A stretch of 59,895 nucleotides of DNA from Lachnospiraceae bacterium (GTDB taxonomy: Bacteria > Bacillota > Clostridia > Lachnospirales > Lachnospiraceae), in contig JAFRYA010000019.1 of assembly GCA_017441295.1 (NCBI GenBank), positions 1 to 59,895 of the forward strand. Direction: 5' to 3'. Below are positions 1 to 9,190 of this stretch, one piece after another (position 1 is the first letter of the stretch; each line of letters starts with the position of its first letter). The notes below the pieces were generated by a model. The model had not been told where the DNA came from. It made no database searches and saw only the letters and a list, made by a program, of their open reading frames with translations. Made by a program: the position numbers and the translations under genes.

Positions 1-525
1 GATGACGGCAGGATCACCGACTCCCACGGCAGAGTGGTAGACTTCAAGAACACCATTATCATCATGACCAGCAACGCCGGAGCCAACCGCATCATGGAGC
101 CTAAGACGCTGGGCTTCGCTACGGACAAGTCACAGGCGCATGATTACCAGGTTATGAAGGATGCCGTAATGGAAGAGGTCAAGCATATATTCAAGCCTGA
201 ATTCATTAACAGGATTGACGAGATCATTGTATTCGCTGCCCTGACCAAGGACGACATGAAGGGCATTGTTGACATCATGCTGGCAGAACTTGCCAAGAGG
301 GCTAAGGAGCAGATGAATCTGACCCTGAACGTGACCGATGAAGCCAAGGCCTTCCTGGTAGAGAAAGGCTATGACATCAAGTACGGCGCGCGTTCGCTTA
401 AGAGGAAGGTACAGACCTGCCTGGAGGACGAGATGGCAGAAGAAATCCTGGCAGGCAAGATCAGATCCGGCGCGGCAGTTACCGTCAGGGCCGGAGAAGA
501 CAAGCTTATTTTTGAGGTGGAGTAA
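1..525 (+). CDS. clpC: ATP-dependent Clp protease ATP-binding subunit ClpC, C-terminal part (5' truncated by window)
   Basis: The frame is open from base 1, so only the last 174 residues of a AAA+ unfoldase are present. The visible part starts just before the sensor-1 strand of the second AAA domain (IIIMTSNAGA) and runs through the C-terminal small domain with the sensor-2 motif GARSLKR. The family delivers proteins to ClpP and controls protein quality. The next gene, radA, starts three bases after the stop; clpC-radA adjacency is the classic Bacillota arrangement (ctsR-mcsA-mcsB-clpC-radA), so the missing part and the regulators probably lie just upstream. ClpC is preferred over ClpE or ClpB because of that neighbour and the sensor-2 region; the N domain that would settle it is not visible. 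Confidence 0.9.
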   Translation, partial: DDGRITDSHGRVVDFKNTIIIMTSNAGANRIMEPKTLGFATDKSQAHDYQVMKDAVMEEVKHIFKPEFINRIDEIIVFAALTKDDMKGIVDIMLAELAKRAKEQMNLTLNVTDEAKAFLVEKGYDIKYGARSLKRKVQTCLEDEMAEEILAGKIRSGAAVTVRAGEDKLIFEVE

Positions 526-528
526 TAA

Positions 529-1938
529 ATGGCAAAAGCTAAAGAAACAACGTTTTTCTGCAAGGAATGCGGCTTTGAAAGTCCTAAGTGGAGCGGCCAG
601 TGTCCGTCCTGCAAGGAATGGAATACAATGGTGGAAGCACCCGCGGCGCCTAAGACCAAGGGTGTCATGAGAAAGGGCATCGCGGCAGGCATCGTTTCAG
701 GTGACGCCAAGCCGAGCACAATGGCTGAAGTGTCAGCGGCTGAGGAGGAGCGTGTCAGGACAGACATCGGCGAATTTGACCGTGTCTTGGGAGGCGGGAT
801 CATCAAAGGATCCCTCGTTCTGGTCGGCGGTGATCCGGGTATAGGCAAGTCCACGCTTCTGACCCAGATCTGCAAAAGCCTGAGCGATAAGGGCATAGAA
901 GTGCTGTATATTTCCGGCGAAGAATCCCTCAAGCAGATCAAGCTGCGCGCGAACAGGCTGGGAGAATTTACGCCTCAGATGAAGCTGCTCTGCGAGACGG
1001 ACCTGAACACTATAGAAGAAGTAATTGCTTCAGAAAAACCTGAAGTTGTAGTTATAGACTCTATTCAGACTATGTACAGACAGGATGTGGAGAGCGCTCC
1101 GGGCAGTGCTTCCCAGGTCAGGGAATGCACCAATCTCCTGATGCAGATCGCGAAGGGAATGGGCGTCACCATATTTATTGTCGGGCATGTTACTAAGGAA
1201 GGTGTTGTGGCCGGCCCCAGAATGCTGGAGCATATGGTGGATACTGTCCTTTATTTTGAAGGCGAGTCACAAGGCCCTTACAGGATTTTAAGAGGCGTTA
1301 AGAACCGTTTTGGATCGACCAACGAGATCGGAGTTTTCGAAATGAGGAGCGACGGACTCAGAGAAGTAAAGAATCCGTCAGAATTCATGCTGCTGGGCAG
1401 GCCCGAAGGAGCGTCCGGCTCGATAGTATCCTGTACGCTGCAGGGCACCAGACCTATCTTAGTGGAGATACAGGCGCTTATTACACGTTCCGCACTCAGC
1501 AATCCGAGGCGCAGCGCGACCGGTCTGGACTACAGCAGAATGTATATGCTGCTGGCCGTTCTGGAGAAGAGACTGGGATTCCATCTGTCTGAGTGTGACG
1601 CATATATCAATGTCGTCGGCGGCATGAAGATAAATGAGACAGCCCTGGATCTGGCTGTGATAGTGGCCATTGCTTCAGGATATATGGATTTCGTCGTCGA
1701 CAGGCAGACCATGGCCATAGGCGAAGTCGGACTGGCCGGTGAAGTCAGAAACGTAAACATGCTGGAGCAGAGAGTGAAAGAGGCTGAGAAGCTGGGCTTT
1801 AACACATGCATAGTGCCGAAAGCCGGCCTCAAAACGCTGAAAAACATCAAAGGAATCAGGATTATAGGCGTAGAAAATGTCAAAGAAGCAATAAATACAA
1901 TGAAAAATGCTTTGAATGAGAGCCCGAATATTGTATAA
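529..1938 (+). CDS. radA: DNA repair protein RadA
   Basis: This 469-residue protein has the complete RadA/Sms layout: an N-terminal C4 zinc finger (C11, C14, C25, C28), a RecA-like ATPase with Walker A GDPGIGKST at 101-109, the RadA signature KNRFG at 258-262, and a C-terminal Lon-protease-like domain (around ALDLAVIVAIASG). RadA helps process recombination intermediates by branch migration. It starts three bases after the clpC stop, so the two are cotranscribed and probably translationally coupled. Length is normal for the family and no damage is seen. Confidence 0.97.
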   Translation: MAKAKETTFFCKECGFESPKWSGQCPSCKEWNTMVEAPAAPKTKGVMRKGIAAGIVSGDAKPSTMAEVSAAEEERVRTDIGEFDRVLGGGIIKGSLVLVGGDPGIGKSTLLTQICKSLSDKGIEVLYISGEESLKQIKLRANRLGEFTPQMKLLCETDLNTIEEVIASEKPEVVVIDSIQTMYRQDVESAPGSASQVRECTNLLMQIAKGMGVTIFIVGHVTKEGVVAGPRMLEHMVDTVLYFEGESQGPYRILRGVKNRFGSTNEIGVFEMRSDGLREVKNPSEFMLLGRPEGASGSIVSCTLQGTRPILVEIQALITRSALSNPRRSATGLDYSRMYMLLAVLEKRLGFHLSECDAYINVVGGMKINETALDLAVIVAIASGYMDFVVDRQTMAIGEVGLAGEVRNVNMLEQRVKEAEKLGFNTCIVPKAGLKTLKNIKGIRIIGVENVKEAINTMKNALNESPNIV

Positions 1939-1972
1939 TACCTTTTTGATGTTCAAAAAATTTTACAGGGAC

Positions 1973-1998
1973 AAAAAAAGGTCCGCTTTCGCGGACCT
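1973..1998 (-). terminator. Rho-independent terminator of tRNA-Trp
   Basis: A 7-8 bp GC-rich stem (AGGTCCGC/GCGGACCT) with a TTTC loop is followed, read on the minus strand, by a run of seven T. It lies just downstream of the minus-strand tRNA-Trp and also closes the gap behind radA. Confidence 0.85.
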
Positions 1999-2002
1999 AA
2001 AG

Positions 2003-2073
2003 CAGGGGAAGAGAGATTCGAACTCCCGTGAACGGTTTTGGAGACCGTCATACTACCACTGTATGATTCCCCT
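2003..2073 (-). tRNA. tRNA-Trp (anticodon CCA)
   Basis: Read on the minus strand this gives a complete cloverleaf: acceptor AGGGGAA/TTCCCCT, anticodon stem ACGGT/ACCGT with loop CTCCAAA, hence anticodon CCA, and a T arm with GTTCGAATC. The discriminator base is G and the 3' CCA is not encoded. It lies between radA and rel on the opposite strand, with its own promoter and terminator. Confidence 0.95.
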
Positions 2074-2086
2074 GAACACTCTGTAG

Positions 2087-2115
2087 TTTATATCAAAAAT
2101 AACAGTTTATGTCAA
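2087..2115 (-). promoter_or_regulatory. Promoter of tRNA-Trp
   Basis: On the minus strand: TTGACA, 17-bp spacer, TATAAA, ending 13 bases before the tRNA 5' end. This is a near-consensus sigma-A promoter. Confidence 0.85.
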
Positions 2116-2141
2116 GAATGATATTTGGCAGGTAGCATAAT

Positions 2142-4448
2142 TTGGAAACAGATTTAAGAATTATCAGTAATACAAGTGAAGAAAGCGAACGAATTCTGGC
2201 TAAGATGAACGCTCAGGATGTCAGGATTCCTGAGGATGTTCTGTACCGCAGACTGATCAATACGATACTCATGTATCATCCGTCTACGGACACAGAGATC
2301 ATCAAGAAAGCATATGAAGTCGCCAAGGCAGCGCACCGCGATCAGAAGCGTAAATCCGGCGAGCCTTATATAATTCACCCTCTTGCTGTCGGTATCATTC
2401 TGGCTGAGCTTGAAATGGACAAGGAGACCATTGCTGCAGGCATTCTCCATGACGTAGTAGAAGATACTGATACCACACTGGATGACATCAAACGTGAATT
2501 CGGCGAGGAAGTAGCTGAACTCGTTGACGGCGTTACCAAGCTGACCAGGGTTAAGTACACCTCTGATAAGGTGGAAATGCAGGCCGAGAATCTCCGTAAG
2601 ATGTTCCTGGCCATGGCCAAGGATATCAGAGTCGTCATTATCAAACTGGCCGACCGTCTGCACAACATGCGTACCATCCAGTACATGACGAGAGAGAAAC
2701 AGCTGGAGAAGGCACGTGAGACTATGGAGATTTACGCTCCTATAGCCCAGAGGCTCGGTATTTCCAAGATCAAGACCGAACTGGATGACCTCGCGCTTAA
2801 ATATATCGACCCGGTCGTTTATTACAATCTGGTTGAGCAGGTCAAGGCCCGTAAGGACTCCAGGGAGCAGTTCATCCATGAGATGGTCACTGAAGTCAAG
2901 AAGCATATGGACAAGGCCGGCATCGAATGTGAAGTTGACGGCCGCGTTAAGCATTTCTTCAGTATTTACAAGAAGATGATCAAGCAGAACAAGACCGTAG
3001 ACGAGATCTACGACCTGTTCGCTATCAGAATAAAGGTCGATACAGTCAAAGACTGCTATGCCGCGCTGGGCATAATCCACGAAGAGTATAAGCCTATTCC
3101 GGGCAGATTCAAGGATTATATCGCGATGCCTAAGCCGAACATGTACCAGTCGCTGCACACCACGCTGATCAGCCATTCCGGACAGCCTTTCGAAGTCCAG
3201 ATCAGGACTTATGAAATGCACAGGACAGCTGAGTATGGTATCGCGGCGCACTGGAAATACAAAGAGGGCAAGGACGTCAACGACAATACCATCAAAGAGA
3301 GCGAGGAGGCCAAGCTGGCATGGCTCAGGCAGATCCTCGACTGGCAGCAGGATATGTCAGATAACAAAGAGTTCCTCTCACTCCTTAAGAGCGATCTGGA
3401 CCTGTTCTCAGACAACGTTTTCTGCTTCACTCCTGACGGTGACGTCAAGAACCTGCCTGCAGGCTCCACACCTATCGACTTCGCGTACAGCATCCATTCA
3501 GCCGTAGGCAACAGGATGATAGGCGCCAGGGTCAATGAGCGTATCGTAAATATCGATTACAAACTCAAGAACGGCGACCGTGTCGAGATCATTACATCAC
3601 AGAACTCCAAGGGTCCTAGCATGGACTGGCTCAACATTGTACAGAGCACCCAGGCCAAGTCCAAGATCAACCAGTGGTTCAAGGCAGCCCTCAAGGATGA
3701 CAACATCGCCAAGGGCAAGGAACTGGTTGAAAAGTATATGAAGGCCAAGGGCATCAATGAGCCCGGCATGTTCGCCCAGGAATATATTGAACCGGTCCTT
3801 ACCAAATATAGCTGCAAAGACTGGAACGCAGTGCTGGCAGCCATAGGACACGGAGGTCTCAAGGAAGGCCAGATAATCAACCGCCTTTACGAGGAATACA
3901 AGAAAAAGAACAAGATCATGGATGTGACGGACGAGGATGTGCTCGAAGCAGCCCAGACCAGCAAGCCGCGTCACGAGATCAAGAATAAAACAGGCATCGT
4001 GGTCAAGGGTATCCATGATGTGGCAGTTAAGTTCGCGAAGTGCTGCGGACCTGTACCGGGAGATGAGATTGTCGGTTTCGTAACCAGGGGCAGGGGCATC
4101 ACCATTCACCGCACCGACTGCGTAAATGTAGTAAACCTTTCCAGCATTGAAAGAGCCAGACTGATCGAGGCTGAATGGGACAAGCCGTCCAGCGCGTTCA
4201 AGGAAGAGACCTTCCTGGTTGAGATCAGGATGTACGCCGAGAACAGGATCGGTATGCTCGTAGACATTTCCAAAGTTATGTCCGAGAGGAATCTGGACGT
4301 TATCAGCATGAACGTCCGTATGAACAAGCAGCAGATCTGTACCATTGACATGGGCTTCAAGATCGCTTCCAGGGATGAACTGGACAAGGTGGCCGAGAAA
4401 CTCAAGATGATCGACGGCATTATCGACGTCCAGCGTACGAGAGGATAA
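2142..4448 (+). CDS. relA: Bifunctional (p)ppGpp synthetase/hydrolase Rel
   Basis: The 768-residue protein has an HD hydrolase domain (HDVVEDT at 103-109), a nucleotidyltransferase synthetase domain, a TGS domain in the middle and a C-terminal ACT domain. The synthetase carries RFKD, the RxKD form typical of bifunctional Mn-dependent Rel rather than the acidic form of monofunctional RelA. The chosen start is TTG at 2142, with AGGTAG six bases upstream; ATG at 2205 would shorten the protein by 21 residues but has no ribosome site. The MBL gene follows after four bases. In many Clostridia dtd follows rel directly; it is absent here. Confidence 0.96.
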   Translation: METDLRIISNTSEESERILAKMNAQDVRIPEDVLYRRLINTILMYHPSTDTEIIKKAYEVAKAAHRDQKRKSGEPYIIHPLAVGIILAELEMDKETIAAGILHDVVEDTDTTLDDIKREFGEEVAELVDGVTKLTRVKYTSDKVEMQAENLRKMFLAMAKDIRVVIIKLADRLHNMRTIQYMTREKQLEKARETMEIYAPIAQRLGISKIKTELDDLALKYIDPVVYYNLVEQVKARKDSREQFIHEMVTEVKKHMDKAGIECEVDGRVKHFFSIYKKMIKQNKTVDEIYDLFAIRIKVDTVKDCYAALGIIHEEYKPIPGRFKDYIAMPKPNMYQSLHTTLISHSGQPFEVQIRTYEMHRTAEYGIAAHWKYKEGKDVNDNTIKESEEAKLAWLRQILDWQQDMSDNKEFLSLLKSDLDLFSDNVFCFTPDGDVKNLPAGSTPIDFAYSIHSAVGNRMIGARVNERIVNIDYKLKNGDRVEIITSQNSKGPSMDWLNIVQSTQAKSKINQWFKAALKDDNIAKGKELVEKYMKAKGINEPGMFAQEYIEPVLTKYSCKDWNAVLAAIGHGGLKEGQIINRLYEEYKKKNKIMDVTDEDVLEAAQTSKPRHEIKNKTGIVVKGIHDVAVKFAKCCGPVPGDEIVGFVTRGRGITIHRTDCVNVVNLSSIERARLIEAEWDKPSSAFKEETFLVEIRMYAENRIGMLVDISKVMSERNLDVISMNVRMNKQQICTIDMGFKIASRDELDKVAEKLKMIDGIIDVQRTRG

Positions 4449-4452
4449 TGAA

Positions 4453-5079
4453 ATGATTAACATTAACTGCGTTGTTGTAGGAATGATTGAAACCAACTGT
4501 TATCTGGTCTATGACGATGAGATCAAGGATGTGATCATCGTGGATCCGGGCGACAGGGGAGATTATATCGTGAAATGTATTAAGGGGGCTGACCTGACAC
4601 CTAAGGCCATCTTCCTGACACACGGCCATTTCGACCATATCACAGGCATTCCGGGTATCCTGGCCGAGTATCCTGATCTGCCGATATATGTACATGAGGC
4701 AGATGTTTCAATGCTTGAGGACGGCCAGCCGATGATGGGCGGAGGAGTAAAAATTAATCTTACTGACAAAGATGTTATCCTGCACGGCGGTGAGACCATC
4801 GAGGCAGCAGGAATGACCTTTGAGGTTATTTACACTCCCGGCCATACAAAGGGCAGCATCTGTTTCTATAATGCGGAGGGTAATTTCCTGCTGGCAGGAG
4901 ATACGATGTTCTTCCATTCATGGGGACGCACAGATTTCCCTGGCGGCAGCGAGAGAGAGATAATGGATTCCATCCATAACAAACTCCTTCCGCTTCCTGA
5001 AGAAACCGTAGTGCTGCCGGGACACGAGAGAACAACATCAATTGCAGAAGAAAGAAAAGTACACAGGTTTAATGCCTGA
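4453..5079 (+). CDS. MBL-fold metallo-hydrolase (glyoxalase II-like)
   Basis: A 208-residue protein of the metallo-beta-lactamase fold. The metal motif THGHFDH is at 56-62, followed by the second-shell motif TPGHTKGS near 130, the metal-bridging Asp in GDTMF and a final GHERTT. The start METNCYLV-like segment is typical of the short GloB-type hydrolases of Bacillota (YqgX-like), which lack the substrate domain of true glyoxalase II. It sits four bases after rel and 22 bases before hisS, a conserved neighbourhood in Clostridia. Substrate unknown; thioester hydrolysis is a guess from the family. Confidence 0.9.
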   Translation: MININCVVVGMIETNCYLVYDDEIKDVIIVDPGDRGDYIVKCIKGADLTPKAIFLTHGHFDHITGIPGILAEYPDLPIYVHEADVSMLEDGQPMMGGGVKINLTDKDVILHGGETIEAAGMTFEVIYTPGHTKGSICFYNAEGNFLLAGDTMFFHSWGRTDFPGGSEREIMDSIHNKLLPLPEETVVLPGHERTTSIAEERKVHRFNA

Positions 5080-5101
5080 GCAATAAAACGGAGGATTTAT
5101 T

Positions 5102-6343
5102 ATGATCACACAGGCTCCAAGAGGAACCGCCGACTGGTTCGGAGATGAAATGCACAAAAGAGAAGTCATTGAGCAGATCTGCAAGGATACTGCAGCGCTG
5201 TACAATATTAAGCAGATTATGACTCCTGTTTTCGAGCACACTCTGCTGTTCAGCCGCGGTGTGGGCGACACTACAGACGTTGTCCAGAAGGAGATGTATA
5301 CATTTGAAGACAGGGGAGGCAGAAGCATTTCCCTTAAGCCGGAAGGGACCGCAGGCGTCATCAGGGCTTATCTGGAGCACAGCATGTATGCCGAGAGCGG
5401 ACTGACCAAGCTCTTTTACATCACACCGGCTTTCAGATATGAGAAGCCGCAGAGCGGACGTCTCCGCCAGCACCACCAGTTCGGTGTGGAGTATATAGGC
5501 GGCAAGAGCCCGCTGGTCGAGGCTGAACTTATCAGTCTGGTCAGCACACTGACCAAGAAGCTTGGGCTTAATGATATCGAAGTCCACATCAATTCCATCG
5601 GCTGCGGCGAGTGCAGGAAAGAGTATAACAAAGCTCTGCTTGAATACCTGAAGAAACACGAGGATGCCCTGTGCCCGACATGCAGGGAGAGAATGACAAG
5701 GAATCCTCTGAGAGTGCTCGACTGCAAGGTTGAGACATGCAAGGAAATCGTAAAGGACGCGCCGCGCACCATTGATTATCTTTGCGATGATTGCAGAGAC
5801 CACTTCGAAGAACTCAAGAGCATTCTGGAAGAGCTCGGCATAAAATATACCGTTGATACCGGTATCGTCAGAGGCCTTGATTATTATACCAAGACAGTAT
5901 TTGAGTTCGTTAACAGGGACGGATTCACGCTGTGCGGCGGCGGACGTTATGACAATCTGGTCAAAGAGATTGACGGCAAGCAGGATATTCCTGCAGCAGG
6001 CTTCGGAATGGGTCTGGAGAGGATCATCTATTTCCTTGGCCTCGAAGGAGTTGACCTGGGAGAGGCAGCACCGCCTGATCTGTATGCAGCTATTCTGGGC
6101 GATGTCCGCAAGGAAGGTTACAGCATTGTCAGGGATTTAAGAAATGCAGGTGTCAGAGTTGAGACCGATTACCTTGATAAATCCCTCAAGGCACAGATGA
6201 AGTACGCCAACAAGATCAAGGCACCATACGTAGTAATTTTAGGCGAAGATGAAATAAAGGAAGGACAGGTCAGCGTCAAGAACATGGCTGACGGTACAGA
6301 AGTCCGCTGTGCTATTTCAGAAATCGCAGAACATATTAAATAA
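5102..6343 (+). CDS. hisS: Histidine--tRNA ligase
   Basis: A 413-residue class II aminoacyl-tRNA synthetase. It has the N-terminal PRGTADWFG motif, motif 2 region [17 protein letters not shown], the histidine-specific segment around [21 protein letters not shown], motif 3 GFGMGLERI, and a C-terminal anticodon-binding domain. A GGAGG ribosome site stands at 5090-5094. No T-box leader is visible in the short upstream gap, so it is probably driven from the rel-side transcript. aspS follows 25 bases after the stop, the usual hisS-aspS pair. Confidence 0.97.
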   Translation: MITQAPRGTADWFGDEMHKREVIEQICKDTAALYNIKQIMTPVFEHTLLFSRGVGDTTDVVQKEMYTFEDRGGRSISLKPEGTAGVIRAYLEHSMYAESGLTKLFYITPAFRYEKPQSGRLRQHHQFGVEYIGGKSPLVEAELISLVSTLTKKLGLNDIEVHINSIGCGECRKEYNKALLEYLKKHEDALCPTCRERMTRNPLRVLDCKVETCKEIVKDAPRTIDYLCDDCRDHFEELKSILEELGIKYTVDTGIVRGLDYYTKTVFEFVNRDGFTLCGGGRYDNLVKEIDGKQDIPAAGFGMGLERIIYFLGLEGVDLGEAAPPDLYAAILGDVRKEGYSIVRDLRNAGVRVETDYLDKSLKAQMKYANKIKAPYVVILGEDEIKEGQVSVKNMADGTEVRCAISEIAEHIK

Positions 6344-6368
6344 AAGGCTGTTAAGCCGGGAGAGACAA

Positions 6369-8162
6369 ATGGCAGAATCAATGAGAGGGCTTGTAAGAAG
6401 CCACAGATGTACAGAAGTTAGCAACAAGAATATCGGTGAGAGCGTCACCCTGATGGGCTGGGTTAACCGCCGCAGGAATTTAGGCAGCCTCATTTTCGTG
6501 GACCTGAGAGACAGAAGCGGTCTTATCCAGCTGCTTTTCGATGAGAATATCATCGGCAAGGCAGGATATGAGAAGGCTTCCACACTCAGAAACGAATTCG
6601 TAGTAGCCGTTAAGGGCGTGGTTGAGAAGCGCGCAGGCGCAGTAAATGAGAACCTCGCAACAGGCGATATCGAAATCCAGGTTAAGGAGCTTTATATTCT
6701 TTCAGAGGCTCTGACACCTCCGTTCCCGATCGAAGAGGACATCCAGACCAAGGACGAGCTGAGATTAAAATACCGTTATCTGGACCTCAGAAGGCCTGAC
6801 CTTCAGAAAAATATCATTTTCAGGAGCAAGGTAGCCAAGAGCATCCGCGACTTTATGTACAGTGAAGGTTTCCTGGAGATTGAAACACCGATGCTCTGCA
6901 AGAGCACACCTGAAGGTGCCCGTGACTATCTGGTGCCGAGCCGTGTTCATCCGGGTTCATTCTATGCGCTGCCACAGTCACCTCAGCTCTTCAAACAGCT
7001 CCTTATGTGCGCTGGTTACGACAGGTATTTCCAGCTGGCCAAGTGCTTCAGGGATGAAGACTTAAGAGCAGACAGACAGCCTGAGTTCACACAGGTTGAT
7101 ATGGAGTTCTCATTTGCGGACCAGAACGTTGTTATGGACCTGAATGAAAGACTCTTACAGCATATATTCAAAGAGTGCCTGGACTATGACATCCAGCTGC
7201 CGCTGCAGCGTATGACCTGGCAGGAGGCTATGGACAGATTCGGCTCAGACAAGCCTGATACACGTTTCGGCATGGAACTTCAGGATATCACTGAGGTAGT
7301 TAGAAACTGCGGTTTCGGCGTATTTACAGGCGCTATTGAGAACGGCGGTTCAGTACGCGGCATCAAGGCCGAAGGTATGGCTGAAATGCCAAGAAAGAAG
7401 ATTGACGCACTGGTTGAATTCGCCAAAGGCTACGGCGCAAAGGGTCTGGCTTACTTAGGCATCAACCCTGACGGCACATATAAATCATCTTTCGCTAAGT
7501 TTATGACTGAAGAAGAACTGGCAGCCATCGTTAAGGCGATGGGCGCTCAGCCTGGAGATATGATGTTCTTCGTTTCCGATAGGGACAAGATTGTTTACTC
7601 AGTACTCGGCGCGCTTCGTCTCAACCTCGGAGAGCAGATGGGCCTCATTGATCATGACAAACTCAACTTTCTCTGGGTTGTTGAATTCCCGCTGTTTGAG
7701 TATTCAGATGAGCAGGAGAGATGGGTTGCTATGCACCATCCGTTCACAATGCCAATGGATGACGACATCGTATACCTGGACAGCGAGCCATGGAAGGCCA
7801 GAGCTAAGGCATACGATATCGTACTGAACGGCGTAGAGCTGGGCGGAGGCTCAGAACGTATCTACAATCCTGAGATTCAGGAAAAGATGTTCGAAGCACT
7901 GGGCTTCACACCTGAAGAAGCATATGAGAGATTTGGCTTCCTGATGGATGCCTTCAAATACGGAGTTCCGCCACACGCAGGACTGGCTTACGGTCTGGAC
8001 CGTCTGGTAATGCTGATGACCAAATCAGAGAGTATCCGTGACGTCATCGCGTTCCCGAAGGTCAAGGACGCCAGCTGCCTGATGACAGGAGCACCGGGAT
8101 ATGTTGACCAGAAGCAGCTCGACGAGCTCGGACTGGAACTGGAAAACCCAAGCGAGGAATAA
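6369..8162 (+). CDS. aspS: Aspartate--tRNA ligase
   Basis: A class II synthetase of 597 residues, the length of bacterial AspRS with the GAD insertion domain. An N-terminal OB fold (GWVNRRRNLGSLIFVDLRD) is followed by motif 2 FRDEDLRADRQPEFTQ and motif 3 GLAYGLDRLVML near the end. The frame is open further upstream into hisS, but ATG at 6369 with GGGAGAG six to twelve bases before it matches the family start (MRGLVRSH). Whether it is discriminating or also charges tRNA-Asn cannot be decided here. Confidence 0.96.
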   Translation: MAESMRGLVRSHRCTEVSNKNIGESVTLMGWVNRRRNLGSLIFVDLRDRSGLIQLLFDENIIGKAGYEKASTLRNEFVVAVKGVVEKRAGAVNENLATGDIEIQVKELYILSEALTPPFPIEEDIQTKDELRLKYRYLDLRRPDLQKNIIFRSKVAKSIRDFMYSEGFLEIETPMLCKSTPEGARDYLVPSRVHPGSFYALPQSPQLFKQLLMCAGYDRYFQLAKCFRDEDLRADRQPEFTQVDMEFSFADQNVVMDLNERLLQHIFKECLDYDIQLPLQRMTWQEAMDRFGSDKPDTRFGMELQDITEVVRNCGFGVFTGAIENGGSVRGIKAEGMAEMPRKKIDALVEFAKGYGAKGLAYLGINPDGTYKSSFAKFMTEEELAAIVKAMGAQPGDMMFFVSDRDKIVYSVLGALRLNLGEQMGLIDHDKLNFLWVVEFPLFEYSDEQERWVAMHHPFTMPMDDDIVYLDSEPWKARAKAYDIVLNGVELGGGSERIYNPEIQEKMFEALGFTPEEAYERFGFLMDAFKYGVPPHAGLAYGLDRLVMLMTKSESIRDVIAFPKVKDASCLMTGAPGYVDQKQLDELGLELENPSEE

Positions 8163-8164
8163 CA

Positions 8165-9190
8165 GTGGCAGGAAACACTTTTGGTAAAAATTTCAAAGTG
8201 ACCACATGGGGCGAATCCCACGGACCGGCTATCGGCGTTGTGATCGATGGCTGCCCGGCGGGATTGCCTTTATGTGAGGAAGACATACAGCCGATGATGG
8301 ACAGGCGCCATCCGCAGCCGACACCTGTATTCAATCCTTATGGAGTTGAAATAGAGGCCGCGCCTGTGAACAAACGCAAGGAACCTGACAAGATCAGGAT
8401 TCTGTCCGGCGTGTTCGAAGGCATGACCACCGGTACGCCGATTTCAATAATGATCGAGAATACTGACGTTAAGTCAAAGGATTATGATGATCTGAAGGAC
8501 GTATACAGACCTGGTCATGCGGACTATACGTTTGACATGAAATACGGCATCAGGGATCACCGCGGAGGAGGCAGGTCATCCGGCAGGGAGACCGCAGCCC
8601 GCGTGGCAGCAGGCGCTATCGCTGTCAAGATTCTTGACGAGCTGGGCATTAAAATTTCATCAGATATCACATATCTGGGATTCGCTGATGAGGACGACAG
8701 CGCAGGCGGCACGGTTGAATGTGTTGTTACCGGAATGCCTGCAGGTGTGGGCGAGACGGTTTTTGATAAGCTGGACGCCAGACTGGGACAGGCTGTAATG
8801 AGCATTGGCGCGGTCAAAGCTTTCGAAGTTGGCGCGGGCGTAATGGCCAGCCAGCTGACCGGCTCAATGAATAATGATGAATTCATAGTTCTGGACGGAA
8901 AGATTACCAAGAACACCAACAATGCAGGCGGTATTCTGGGCGGAATGAGCGACGGAGACGAAATAGTCATCAAGGCTTATTTCAAGCCGACACCATCTAT
9001 TTCCAAGCCGCAGAACACAGTTAACAAAAATGGCGAAGAGGTCACAATCACTATCTCAGGCAGGCACGACGACAATGTGGTCGAGAAGGCGCAGGTCGTT
9101 GTCGAAGCCATGGTGGCAGTGACGCTGGTGGATGCGCTGTTTGAAAACATGCATTCACGTTTAGATAAGATAAAAGAGTTTTACAGATAA
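8165..9190 (+). CDS. aroC: Chorismate synthase
   Basis: A 341-residue enzyme converting EPSP to chorismate with reduced FMN, the last common step of aromatic amino acid synthesis. Signatures are TTWGESHG near the N terminus, the phosphate/FMN region HRGGGRSSGRETAARVAAGA and the C-terminal RHDDN with the following ALFE region. The start is GTG at 8165 with GAGGAA at 8153-8158. It is about 20-40 residues shorter than many homologues, with no missing core motif. It lies two bases after aspS, and its stop shares a base with the tgt start. Confidence 0.95.
   Translation: MAGNTFGKNFKVTTWGESHGPAIGVVIDGCPAGLPLCEEDIQPMMDRRHPQPTPVFNPYGVEIEAAPVNKRKEPDKIRILSGVFEGMTTGTPISIMIENTDVKSKDYDDLKDVYRPGHADYTFDMKYGIRDHRGGGRSSGRETAARVAAGAIAVKILDELGIKISSDITYLGFADEDDSAGGTVECVVTGMPAGVGETVFDKLDARLGQAVMSIGAVKAFEVGAGVMASQLTGSMNNDEFIVLDGKITKNTNNAGGILGGMSDGDEIVIKAYFKPTPSISKPQNTVNKNGEEVTITISGRHDDNVVEKAQVVVEAMVAVTLVDALFENMHSRLDKIKEFYR

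Noticed and set aside
2154..3251. Long open frame (about 365 codons) on the minus strand inside rel
   Set aside because: It lies wholly antisense to a clear rel gene, has no ribosome site and no recognisable domain; it reflects the codon bias of the plus-strand gene.
3597..4496. Second long minus-strand frame inside rel
   Set aside because: Antisense shadow of the TGS/ACT part of rel, with no family features.
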